DNA of 52,994 bases, taken from IMG/VR virus record IMGVR_UViG_3300035703_000126, positions 1 through 52,994 of that record; one strand, 5' to 3'. The DNA is from a virus. Shown piece after piece: positions 30,200-40,400 of the stretch. Every line of letters begins with the position of its first letter. Positions within the stretch are counted from its first letter, which is position 1. The translations under genes were made by a program, and so were the position numbers. The notes below the pieces were generated by a model. The model made no database searches. It saw only the letters and a list, made by a program, of their open reading frames with translations, and had not been told where the DNA came from.

Positions 30200-32473
30200 A
30201 TGGCTCTTGCCGTAACCTCACCGACGTTACCGCAGTTCGGAACCAGTCCGACACCGGTGAATACGTTCGGACCGCAGTTACCCAAATACATCAGCCCAGG
30301 CGGAACAACGTCGAACCCGCTTGTGCCGAACCAGAATCCACTCGGCACATCAGCCACGATCAACTCCACCGGGACCGGCATCACGACGCAGGGCACTGGA
30401 ATCATTGGTGCAATGCAGCGCGTCGGGTACGGAACGGGAACGGCATACACGCAGCCGGAAAGAGACCGGCAGATTCGAGCGGCCGAGTTGATGCTGGCCA
30501 TGCAGAACGCTTACGGAGCCGGAACGGCGAACCGTGAGAATCTGATGCGCCAGATTCAATCCGTACACGACGCGCGGATTCCAGACCTGCTGAACCGCAA
30601 TGCGTCGTTGGGGCAGAACGTCCTCAACACCTACGCCACCGGAGCGAATCAGGTGGCCGGCGACTGGGACACTCGTGCGACCGGCGCGAATCAGGCACTG
30701 GCGGATGCGGGCCAGACGGCGATCGACAAGATGATCACCGCCTACAACAGCAGCGGACCGACTGGCCTGAACAGGATGGCGGGCGACCGCGAGACGAACA
30801 TCAACAACCTGATGGCGTTGATTCAGCAGGCGCAGGGCAATCGCACATCCGCCGTGCAGGGCCTGCAGGGCGGCATTGAATCCGGCTACGACACCCGGGC
30901 GCAGAACCTGGGTACATCGCAGGCGGGAATCAACACCGGCTACGGAACCAGAGAGGCGGACCTGACCGGAGCGTACACGGGACCGGCAGGCGTGAATGCC
31001 GGCTACGGCAATCTGCAGTCGCAGATCGGGAACCTGTATTCCGGGACCGGCGGAATCCTCGGCCAGCTCGATTCGCGAACGACCGATCTGACCGGGCGGT
31101 ACGACCAGACGCTGACCGGCTACGGTAACCGCGCGGCAACGCTGGGAACCGACTACTCGCCGATCAACACTGGTTACGGCAATCGCGCGACGACACTCGG
31201 CACGGATTACTCTCCAATCAACACCGGTTACGAAGGGCGAACGGCGACGCTGGGAGCGGATTACGATCCGATCACGGCTGGATTCAACACGCTGGCGTCG
31301 GACTTGAACACGTCCTACGGCGGCGTCGAAAGCGGGTATCAGAACCGCGTCGGCGAGTTGACGGGGCTGCTGGATCTGTCCGGCCGGGAAGCCGGCGAGC
31401 GAATCGGGCAGCAGTTCGATCGGGCCGGAGCGAAAGCAACCTCCAGTCTGGCCTCACGCGGGCTGACGAACACAACCGTGACAGACTCTGTGCAGCGAGG
31501 CATCAACGAGGACCGCAGCCGGGAACTGCGAGGCCTCGAAGAGCAATTGCGGGCACAGGAACTCGGACTCCGGCAGACGCTGGGTGGGGAAGCTCTGGCG
31601 GCTCAGGAGCGGGGAATCGCCGCTCGGCAGCAGGCTGGCGCGCAGACGCTGGGGGCGATGGAACGGGAGGCCGGTCTGCGTCAGGCCGCGCTCGGCGATC
31701 AGTTGTCAGCACGGGAACGCGAAGCAGCAATGCGCCAGTCCGCCCTGGGGGATCAGCTTTCCGCACGCGAGCGGGAAGCGGCGATGCGCCAGTCCGCTCT
31801 TGGCGACCAGCTGTCCGCCAGCGAACGAGCGATCGGGCTGCGGCAGCAGACAACCGGGGACCGTATTGCGGCCGGAGAACGAGCGGCCGGAATTCAGCAG
31901 GATCTTGGCCTGCAAGGTCTGTCGGCACGGGAGCGCGGCATCGGTCTTCAGCAGCAGGTCAGCGGAGACACGCTGGCGGCGCGGGAACGCGGACAGGCTG
32001 TTACGGATGCCGCGAATCTCGATCTGCTTCAACAGCGGGCGCAGGGGCGGGACATCACCTCCGGCCTTCTGGCAGATCAGATTTCCCAGCAGAACCGCAA
32101 CGCGGACGTGGCCAGCCAACTGTCTCAGGACAAGATCGACATGCGGCGGCAGGGCACGCTTGATGAACTGGCTCAGCGTGAACGCACGCGGCAGGAGCAG
32201 GCTCAGCAGCGTCAGGCCTACGATCAGGCGTGGCTTGGGTTCGCCGGTCAGACTCCGGAACGGATGGCACAACTGGCGGAACAGCAGCGGGCCACGGACA
32301 CGGCACTGGCTCGCGATCTGACCGGGCAGCGGCTGGACTTCATGAACCAGAGCCTGTTGAACCGTGACTATCCCAGCCTCAACGAGTTGTACAACCTGGC
32401 GATTCAGGCCGGGTCTGACGTGCCGTATCCGGTTCAGTCATCTGGCGGCGGACTCGCCAGCCTGCTGGGCTGA
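30200..32473 (+). CDS. Repeat-rich putative ejection protein
   Basis: A 757-residue protein. After a Pro/Thr/Gly-rich head it holds two sets of tandem repeats with an 18-residue period. Set 1 (DNA ~31080-31270) is TLGTDYSPINTGYGNRAT-like; set 2 (DNA ~31650-31990) is REREAAMRQSALGDQLSA-like, with several degenerate copies. Eighteen residues is five helical turns, suited to long coiled-coil or rod proteins. The C-terminal ~150 residues are Gln/Arg/Glu-rich helix. Such proteins are typical of the internal core ejected by short-tailed phages. No enzymatic motif is seen. Confidence 0.6.
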   Translation: MALAVTSPTLPQFGTSPTPVNTFGPQLPKYISPGGTTSNPLVPNQNPLGTSATINSTGTGITTQGTGIIGAMQRVGYGTGTAYTQPERDRQIRAAELMLAMQNAYGAGTANRENLMRQIQSVHDARIPDLLNRNASLGQNVLNTYATGANQVAGDWDTRATGANQALADAGQTAIDKMITAYNSSGPTGLNRMAGDRETNINNLMALIQQAQGNRTSAVQGLQGGIESGYDTRAQNLGTSQAGINTGYGTREADLTGAYTGPAGVNAGYGNLQSQIGNLYSGTGGILGQLDSRTTDLTGRYDQTLTGYGNRAATLGTDYSPINTGYGNRATTLGTDYSPINTGYEGRTATLGADYDPITAGFNTLASDLNTSYGGVESGYQNRVGELTGLLDLSGREAGERIGQQFDRAGAKATSSLASRGLTNTTVTDSVQRGINEDRSRELRGLEEQLRAQELGLRQTLGGEALAAQERGIAARQQAGAQTLGAMEREAGLRQAALGDQLSAREREAAMRQSALGDQLSAREREAAMRQSALGDQLSASERAIGLRQQTTGDRIAAGERAAGIQQDLGLQGLSARERGIGLQQQVSGDTLAARERGQAVTDAANLDLLQQRAQGRDITSGLLADQISQQNRNADVASQLSQDKIDMRRQGTLDELAQRERTRQEQAQQRQAYDQAWLGFAGQTPERMAQLAEQQRATDTALARDLTGQRLDFMNQSLLNRDYPSLNELYNLAIQAGSDVPYPVQSSGGGLASLLG

Positions 32474-32499
32474 TACACCTGTAAAACAAAGGCAGAGCA

Positions 32500-34449
32500 A
32501 TGCCAGTCCGCTTTCTGGATTCGAGCGTCACGTCGCTTCTCAGTGCGCTGATGAGGGACAGCGGCGTGGATCTTGGCTCCCAGCCGCGATGGTCAAACTC
32601 AACGTCGTTTTACGGTTCTGATCGCTTGCCGATGGCGGCGCCACCTTCAAATGCAATCGCACCTCAGAACGATTATTCGCCGGAAGCACGACAGAGACGG
32701 GCGGCAGCCGCGCAGCAAATGGCTCTCCAGCAGATGGATATGGAGCTGCAGGCGGCGCGAATCGCCAACGCGCAGGCAGAAACAGCCCAGCGAGCGGCCC
32801 TGATGGCGCAGCCGAGAACTGGAGGTGGAGTCGGCGGATCAGCAGGAATGATGGCTGGTACGCAGAAGCCGATGACTCCGGCCGAGTACCGGACGATGTA
32901 CGACCGGGCGGTTGAGAAGCAGCAGTCACAGGCCAATCAACTGAGAGCACGACTGCGTGCTGGTCAGATCAGTCCGGAGATGATTAAGCAGCAGGGCTTC
33001 GATGTTCTTGAGCGTCCCGCAAACGATGAAGACGTAAACGCCGGGCAGGTTGATGCTATTCGCAATGGCGTAGCGTACCGCTACGACCTGTTTCCATTGG
33101 GCGGTGATGCTGCGATCAATCGACTGATGCAGGATGAATTGCGGGCGTATCAAAACTTCATCTCTGGAGGAAATCCAGAGGCCGTCAATCCTCCTGATAT
33201 CGTGAACCAGCCACAGCCTCCCGGCCAGCCGGGCGGCATTCAAGTTCCGCAACCGCCGGCTCCGCCGGGACCGCAGCCGCCTCCAGAGCAGGCTCAGTTT
33301 CAGCAGCGGCGGCAGGCCTGGCAGCAGATGGTCGAAGCAGCCGACGCGGAAGGAAAGGAGTTCACGCCGCAGCAGCAGGCGACGCTCAAGACGCTGGACC
33401 AGCAGGAAGCTCAAATCCTTAAAGACCCACGACTCAGCGGCACGGACCGCAACCGGGCGCTGCTGTTCATTCAGGAAGCCAGGGAGCGACTGACTCCCGA
33501 TCAGAAGAAGATGACCCCGCAGCGGGTGTATCAGGAAAAGGTTATGGAGTTGCCGGACGGCAACAAGGTCACGGTGAACCAGCACGGTCAGCCGGAGATC
33601 ATGATGCCGCCGGCGGACAGCGTGCAGAGACGCGAGCGGGAACTGGACTCGAACATCCGCAATTCCGCGATGGTCGAATGGCAGAAGCTGCTGGACCGTG
33701 GATTCGACGCGGCTCAGGCCACCGCGATCATCGAAGACTTGTTCAAGATTGAGCTGCCGCTTCAGATGCGGTCCGCCCCGCCGTTGCCTGCACCGACTCA
33801 GAGCCAGCCGGCGCCCGCACCGGCCGCGATGCCGGAATCATCTCCGACTGCACCTGGAATGCCGATTCGCCGGCAGACGCTGATGCGATCGGACATGAGC
33901 GGCGTGCCGATCGAAGTGGATCGCATGGCAGTTCAACAGCAGGGAGAAATGCCGCCGGATGTCGCACAGTACATCAACGAAATGATGCAGCGGCCGACTG
34001 CCGGCATTGGCGGTCCGCAGCCGGGCATGGCCCCCGTGATTACGGATGTCGAAGCGGCAATGCGTGCCCGGCCGGCTCCCGCGTCGATCGGAGGTCCGAT
34101 GGGAGTTCCGCAGTCCGCCGTGGAAAGCGCGGTCGGAATCAACCGCAGCGCGCCGATGCCGCCGGCTGGTGCGAGACCGGGAATGCTGAATGACGGCACG
34201 GACCCGTTCGCTCCGAAGACCGATCCTTACGCGAACATGCCGGCCGACCTGCAGGAACTCGGCCGCATGAAGGACACATTCAAGCAGTTCCGGGACGAAA
34301 CGCGGGACCGTCCAATCCGAAAAGCGGCGGCAGACCTGTTCAATCTGAAGAAGAAGATCGCGGCGGGGCAGAAGCTGACTCCGCAGGACATGCAGGTGCG
34401 CGACCGGGCCGTTGAGTTTCTCATGAATGAGGGAGTGCTGTCGCCATGA
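32500..34449 (+). CDS. Putative internal virion protein, Pro/Gln-rich
   Basis: A 649-residue protein. It begins VRFLDSSVTSLLSALMRDSG, then has a Gln/Ala-rich coiled coil (RRAAAAQQMALQQMDMELQA), Pro-rich spacers (PPAPPGPQPPPEQAQF), and a helical C-terminus (DLQELGRMKDTFKQFRDETR). Its stop overlaps the next ATG as ATGA, so it is coupled to the giant polyvalent protein. Long low-complexity linkers joining short helices suit a protein threaded through a narrow tail. No enzymatic motif is visible. Confidence 0.5.
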   Translation: MPVRFLDSSVTSLLSALMRDSGVDLGSQPRWSNSTSFYGSDRLPMAAPPSNAIAPQNDYSPEARQRRAAAAQQMALQQMDMELQAARIANAQAETAQRAALMAQPRTGGGVGGSAGMMAGTQKPMTPAEYRTMYDRAVEKQQSQANQLRARLRAGQISPEMIKQQGFDVLERPANDEDVNAGQVDAIRNGVAYRYDLFPLGGDAAINRLMQDELRAYQNFISGGNPEAVNPPDIVNQPQPPGQPGGIQVPQPPAPPGPQPPPEQAQFQQRRQAWQQMVEAADAEGKEFTPQQQATLKTLDQQEAQILKDPRLSGTDRNRALLFIQEARERLTPDQKKMTPQRVYQEKVMELPDGNKVTVNQHGQPEIMMPPADSVQRRERELDSNIRNSAMVEWQKLLDRGFDAAQATAIIEDLFKIELPLQMRSAPPLPAPTQSQPAPAPAAMPESSPTAPGMPIRRQTLMRSDMSGVPIEVDRMAVQQQGEMPPDVAQYINEMMQRPTAGIGGPQPGMAPVITDVEAAMRARPAPASIGGPMGVPQSAVESAVGINRSAPMPPAGARPGMLNDGTDPFAPKTDPYANMPADLQELGRMKDTFKQFRDETRDRPIRKAAADLFNLKKKIAAGQKLTPQDMQVRDRAVEFLMNEGVLSP

Positions 34450-37400
34450 GCAGGCTGAGTCTGTCCGGTCTGGCGGATCTGTATCCGGAACGACAGCAGG
34501 GGCAACCAGCCCGCGATTACCGGATGCAGCCGCAGCCGGGTGGCAGGCCGTTGTCCGTGGGTGGCTATGACCTCGTGTCGCCGGACATGCGTGACACGGC
34601 CGCGCAGGACGCCGCGATTGCCGAACAGGCTCGTCGCGCGGATGCACAGCAAAAGGAACTGGATCGACTGTCCTGGTGGGAGCGGTTCAAGAACATTGGG
34701 GCACGACTCGGCGCCGGCATGAACCCGGACGCTCAGGTGTCACCGGCGGAAATGCCGCTGCCCGATCCGCAGGCAGAAGCCGCGCGAATCATGGAAGAGC
34801 AGCGGAAGGAGCAGGTCCGGAAGTCGAGTCCGTACTACCAGCAGGCGTTGATCGAACTGCAGGCGGAAGACCGGCTGAAACGGCTTGATGCTCAGTACCA
34901 GCGTGAAGCGGATGAGCGGCTCAAGGGCGTCGGACTGCCGCGCATCGGTCTGCGTCCCGGCCAGCAGCCGCCCACGATGGGCCAGGCGATGGCGGAGGAG
35001 ATCGCTCAACGGACCCGCGAGGACCGGGCACGGGAGTCCGGCTATCAGTACGAGACCGGGGCACTGGCGGAAGACCCGTTTGGACGCACTCAGATGCGTT
35101 CCGGAACGCCCGGAGAGAGTCCGCAGTATCCTTTGCTGCGTGACATCGGCATGGGGCTGAGAAACGCTGGCGGTGCTCTCGGCTCTGTGGCGCTCCGGAT
35201 GTTCGGATCGGACGATCTGGCGAATCAGGCGCAGGCCTACATTGAAGGCCAGCGGATGCGTCAGGAGCAGGAACGAACCGGCGACCGATTTCCGTCCATG
35301 ACTCGTGCAGCGGCAGGAGCTACGGAGTCGGCGGCAACGCTTCTCGGAGCCAGTGCTGTCGGCGGGATGCCGGCCGTGATCGCCACCTACGGCGCGGAGG
35401 CCTTCGATCAGGGGCTGTACGACGCGAAGCAGGCCGGGCTGGTTGGAAACGACCAGTTGCGCTACGCAGCCGGCGAGGCGGCCATTGCGAGCCTTGTGTC
35501 GCCGATCATGGATCGACTCGGCATGTCCGGCGTTGAGAAGGCGGCGATGGCACAGCGCGTCGCCAATCGGACGATGCGGAATGCCTTCGGAAACCTGGCA
35601 AAGACGGAGGCCGGTGAATTTGGTCAGGAGCTTCTGGAGCTGTCGCTGTCGTCCGCATTGCAGGCGGAAACCGGCGTCGATCCGCAGGCACTGGAACTCA
35701 GCACGTTCATGCCGCGAGTGGCTGATACGGCTTTGACGACGATGCTGACAGTCGGCGCCGTCGAGTCCCCGAACATTGCAGCGGCAGTGGATCGGTTCAT
35801 CCGCGAGCCAAGCCGGAAGAACTACGCCGGCCTGCCGGAGGAAATCCGCGCGCCGCTGGGCGACACCGTGAAGTCCTCGGCGGACCGGCAGCGACTGGCC
35901 GAACAACTGATCGCGAATCAGACGCCGCCGCAAACGGAACCGCTTGAAACCGCTCGAAACCGCTCGAAACCGGAGGAAGCACTTCAGCCCGGCGTTACTT
36001 CGCCGCCGGGACCGTCCGCCGGGAGTCCTCAGCTACCGATGGGGACTCCCGGTGTCCAACCAGAAGATCAAGGCGTCCCGTCTCAGGTTCCAGTTCTCAG
36101 TCCCGGAGAGGAGGTGATCGTTGATGAAGAGCGGATGCAAAGGGGGCCGGAAGGGCGGCAAAGGGAAGTAGTCGCGCCACCGGTTCCCGATCCGACAGAG
36201 CAGGCCGGCGGCATCCCCGTCGCCGCCGAGCCTGCTGCTGCTCCTGCTGAAACAGCTCCCGCGCAATGGATGCTGACTCCGGAAGACACTGCGATCGCTG
36301 AGAGGGCTATTCGCGACGTGATCAGGGCTGGCAAGCCGCGCATCCAGGACGCGGATGTCGATGATCTGACCGGCAAGGTTCTCGATGTTGTCGCGACGCA
36401 GTTTTCTCCGGAGCGTGGGAACCTGCGAAACTACGCGCGGAAACTTGCGAAGAATGCCCGAACGACCTTCATGCGAGAGCGGCAGCGCGGTCCTGAGCAG
36501 ATGCCGGAAGGTGTTACCGATTCTGGTGCAGTCGATCCGGCGATCGAGGCGCAGATCAACGAACGCGCCCGGGCGGAAGGCATCGACATCAACGTGCCGG
36601 AAGTCCCCGATGTGCCGCAGGTCGGCAACGCGCCGCCACAGCCAGATCCCGGACAGGCGGCAACGGACATGCCGAAGATCAGGGCCAACAACGTATGGGT
36701 CGGACAATCCGGTCCCGTGCGGATCAACAGCACCAAAGGCGGACTGGTGACATTCAAACCCGTTGGCGCCGCAGGGGAACCGCAGACCCTTCCGGAGAAT
36801 GAGTTCCGCCAGCAGTACACTCCACGCGGAGCGACCCAGCCACCAGCCCAACCCGTCGAACCAGTCACGACTGAAAGACCGCTGTATGACCGAGCGGTTG
36901 ACTTTGCTGTCGGCAAAGGTGTCGTGAGCACTGGAATGCTGCAAAGGGAGTTTGGACTCGGATACACCGGCGCGGCACAACTGATCGACCAGATGACAGA
37001 CTCTGGCGTGATCGCCCCATCAACCGGAGCGCAGGAGCGAAAGGTATTGCTGACTTCAGCACCGCAGGCAGTCGCTCCACCAGCACAACCTTCCGTGCCG
37101 CCCACAGAGCAGCCGCAACAGGCAGGACTGCAAACGCCTTCCCCGCAACCGGTGGACACGATCGCCGGCCGGATGGATCTGACTGAGTTCGAGACGAAGG
37201 GGTACGCGCCGGAGCAGGTCACGCGGCAGGACTGGATCAACCTGCAGAGGGCTGAGCGTCGTCGGCTGGGGCAGCCGGAAGAATCCGGGACGCAGTACGC
37301 TCCGTTTGCTGACTACGAAGAGTTCCATCGCGACGCTGTCAGGCAGGCAGTCGCGCGCGGCGATGAAGTTGATCCCCAGGTTCTGGCGGACTATCCCGAT

Positions 37401-40400
37401 CTGGCTCCCGCGTCGTCGGCCGTCGAGCCGGAGAAGACGATCGGCCAGCAGGCAGAGCCGGAGTCACAGCCAACTCCGGCAATAAGCTTCGAGCAGTTCG
37501 CCGACGCGATGGAGCGATCTGAACGAGGGGCGAAGCGTGATGGATCACTGGTGTCATTCGGAGACCTCCGGCGAGAAACAGGCCTCAGCAAGCCGGACTT
37601 CGACGCAACCGTCCTGCGATTCAAAGCGGAGGGCAAGCTGAATCTGCACACCGACGACTTCCCCGGCAACAGAACTGCCGAGGAACGTGAGCGGTTCATC
37701 CCAACAAAGACAGAGCGCGGCGACACATACTTTCTTGGCGCGTCAATCAGCGAAACTGCGCGCGACGAACTGGCCAGGCAGCCGGCTGCCACTCCACAGG
37801 CCACACCGGAGGCGACTCCTGCGCCGCCCGCCGAATCGCCGCAGAAACCAGTGAAGCCGCGAACGCCGGGCAAGCCACTCAATCGCACGCAGAAAGATGC
37901 AGCCCTGCGGCATCACTTCACGCCTGGAAAAATTGTCCCGTCATACAGCGGACAGGATCGGGTGATCGCATTCAATCCGGGCGGCCCTGAGTCCACATGG
38001 AGCGTGGACGTGCAGGCTGTTGACGAAAGCGGTACTCCTATCGAGGGCGAGGTTGTTCGACGGCACGGCACGGAGCCGGACGCGAAGACGCTCCTGAAGG
38101 CCTACGATGATCTGGTGGCATCGCAGCAGGCAACCGCCCGGCCGACAGAGCCAGAGGCGAAGCCCGCCAGGAAGAGGAAGGAATCACCAGAGCGGGAACC
38201 ATACCGCAGGACAACTGACGCATCGCCGGAAGGGCGAGCGCTGCTGCGATCACAAACGGAAGCATATCGTGACAGAATCACTGAGCTTGAGCCTCGGCTT
38301 AAAGATGCCAGAAAACGTCTGGCCAACACGCGATCTAACGCACACAAGAAGCGAGGCGAAATTCAGACTGAGATCAACGAGATCGAAAACGAAATAGGCC
38401 GATGGAGACGCATGGAGCAAAAGGCGGCAGACGAGTACCGCCGTGCTGCAATTGAGGACGCGATGGAGGATCCGAAATCAGACCTGCATCGTCAGGCTGG
38501 TCTTCGCGAACTCGCCATGCTCGATTTTCGGGAGGCGGAACGGCGAGGTGCAGATGCCCGCGAGAAACGAGATCGAGGGTCGTATGACGCGGCCATGAAG
38601 CAGATGAGCAGCCTGGAAGACAGAATCCGTGCGATGGATCACGATCTTGAAGCTGGGTTTTCTCAGATCGCCATTGAAAGGCACGGGGATGCTCTGACTC
38701 CAAACGAGATCGCATCAGTCGCATCGCTGTCAAAATATGACTTCAACGTGGATTCGCGAGGCACTCCGGAATCAGTCATCGACAGTCGCGCCGAAGAACA
38801 GATTGCCGGTCGCAAGAACAACGTGAGCCTGGCGGATATCAGCGGGCTTCCTGAGGATGATCGGCAACGGCTGGAAAAGCAGATCGAGGATGACCTGCGA
38901 AAGAAGGAGTGGCACGAAACCGTTACGCGAGTGCGGAATGAGGCGTCTGAGATTGCCAGAACCGCACGAGAGGAATCACAGAAGCGGAAAGCGAAGGAGG
39001 CGCAGGAAGCTGCTGAGGAGAAAAGAAAGTCAGATATTGCAGAGGCCAAAGAGAAGTATGCGCAGCGCAAGTCAAGCTCCACCGAACTGCGATACTGGAA
39101 GCAACTGAAGGAACGTGCCAGCAAGATCAAGACACAGAAGGATGTGTCAGGAAAGTATGGCGACGATGCTGTGAAAGGGGACGCCGTCGGCGAGACCTGG
39201 CTAATTTACGCCGCCGGAAAGGGGGATTACGTCCTGATTCACCGTCCATCCGGCATTGGAGTGACGCACGCCACGAATCCGAGCAACGCTAAACAGCTCA
39301 TTTTGATGCTGGAAGACGCCGGCATTGATATGTCGAAGTACGAAACGGCCGACTCTATCCCGGCAGATGTCGCGAAGCTCGCCGGGCAGATCGTTCGCGC
39401 ATGGGATAATGAGGACTTCCAGCAGATCACCGACGATGGGAAGCGTGGCGATATTTTGTCGCGAGTCCAGAAGCCTGATGTTGGGGTGAAGTTCGATATC
39501 GAAGTCGATGCGGCTGATGTTGAGAGTGCGAAGAAGATTGGAAGTAAATCTGCAGAGCAGCGACTGCGAGAGTTTGTCCGCGAGGTTCCGGAGTTCGGCT
39601 ACAACCCCGTCTTCACGGTGGATGACAACAAAAGACTGGTCTTCAAGGATGGTTTCAAGTTTGCGCTGAACCCGGAATTATTCGGGATCGACGCCGACAT
39701 TCTGGAGCCGGGATTTCGCGTTGCCGTCAATCTGGAAGACATTGGCATCGCGCGGCCGACTGCCGCCGAAGTCGTGAAGGATGTGCTGAGCCGCGAATTC
39801 AAAGTGACCAAGAGCGGTCCATCCGTGTTCGCCGTCAAGCCGCTGGATAAGCCCGATGGTCCGGCTGTCGTGGTTCGACAGGGCAGCGGAGAAGAATGGA
39901 TCGCCGGAACCGGATCGGACGCTCCGCACTACGCACGAGTCGAACAACTCCTGAAGGGCATCCCGTGGCGGGAAAGCGAGCAGGTTGCAAAGAACGACAA
40001 GGCGGCCGACGCCGACGCACAAGAGTCGCTTCCGCCAGTTGTCGCCGCTCCATACAAGGATGACTTCGCAAGGATTCTGCCAGTTTTAGACCGTCAGGTC
40101 AGGGCGGAAATCAGCCCGAATAAACAGAAGACTATTGCCATCAGCCACATGGATGGCGAGCCGCCGGCAATTCAGCGGGCTATTGCAGAACGCCTGCAGC
40201 AAATTGCTCCGGATGCGGTTCGGAGTGCCATCGCTCAGCCAAAGTCTGTTCCGATTGGCATGATGGCTCATTTCAGGGCGGTCACCACTGAGCTTGACTC
40301 TGAACGACCTGGTGGATCATCGGCGGTCGGAATGCCGGCGAAATCATCGAAGCCGGTTCCCGCTGTGCCACGGGACATGCCGCTGTTGTTGCCGCCGGCC

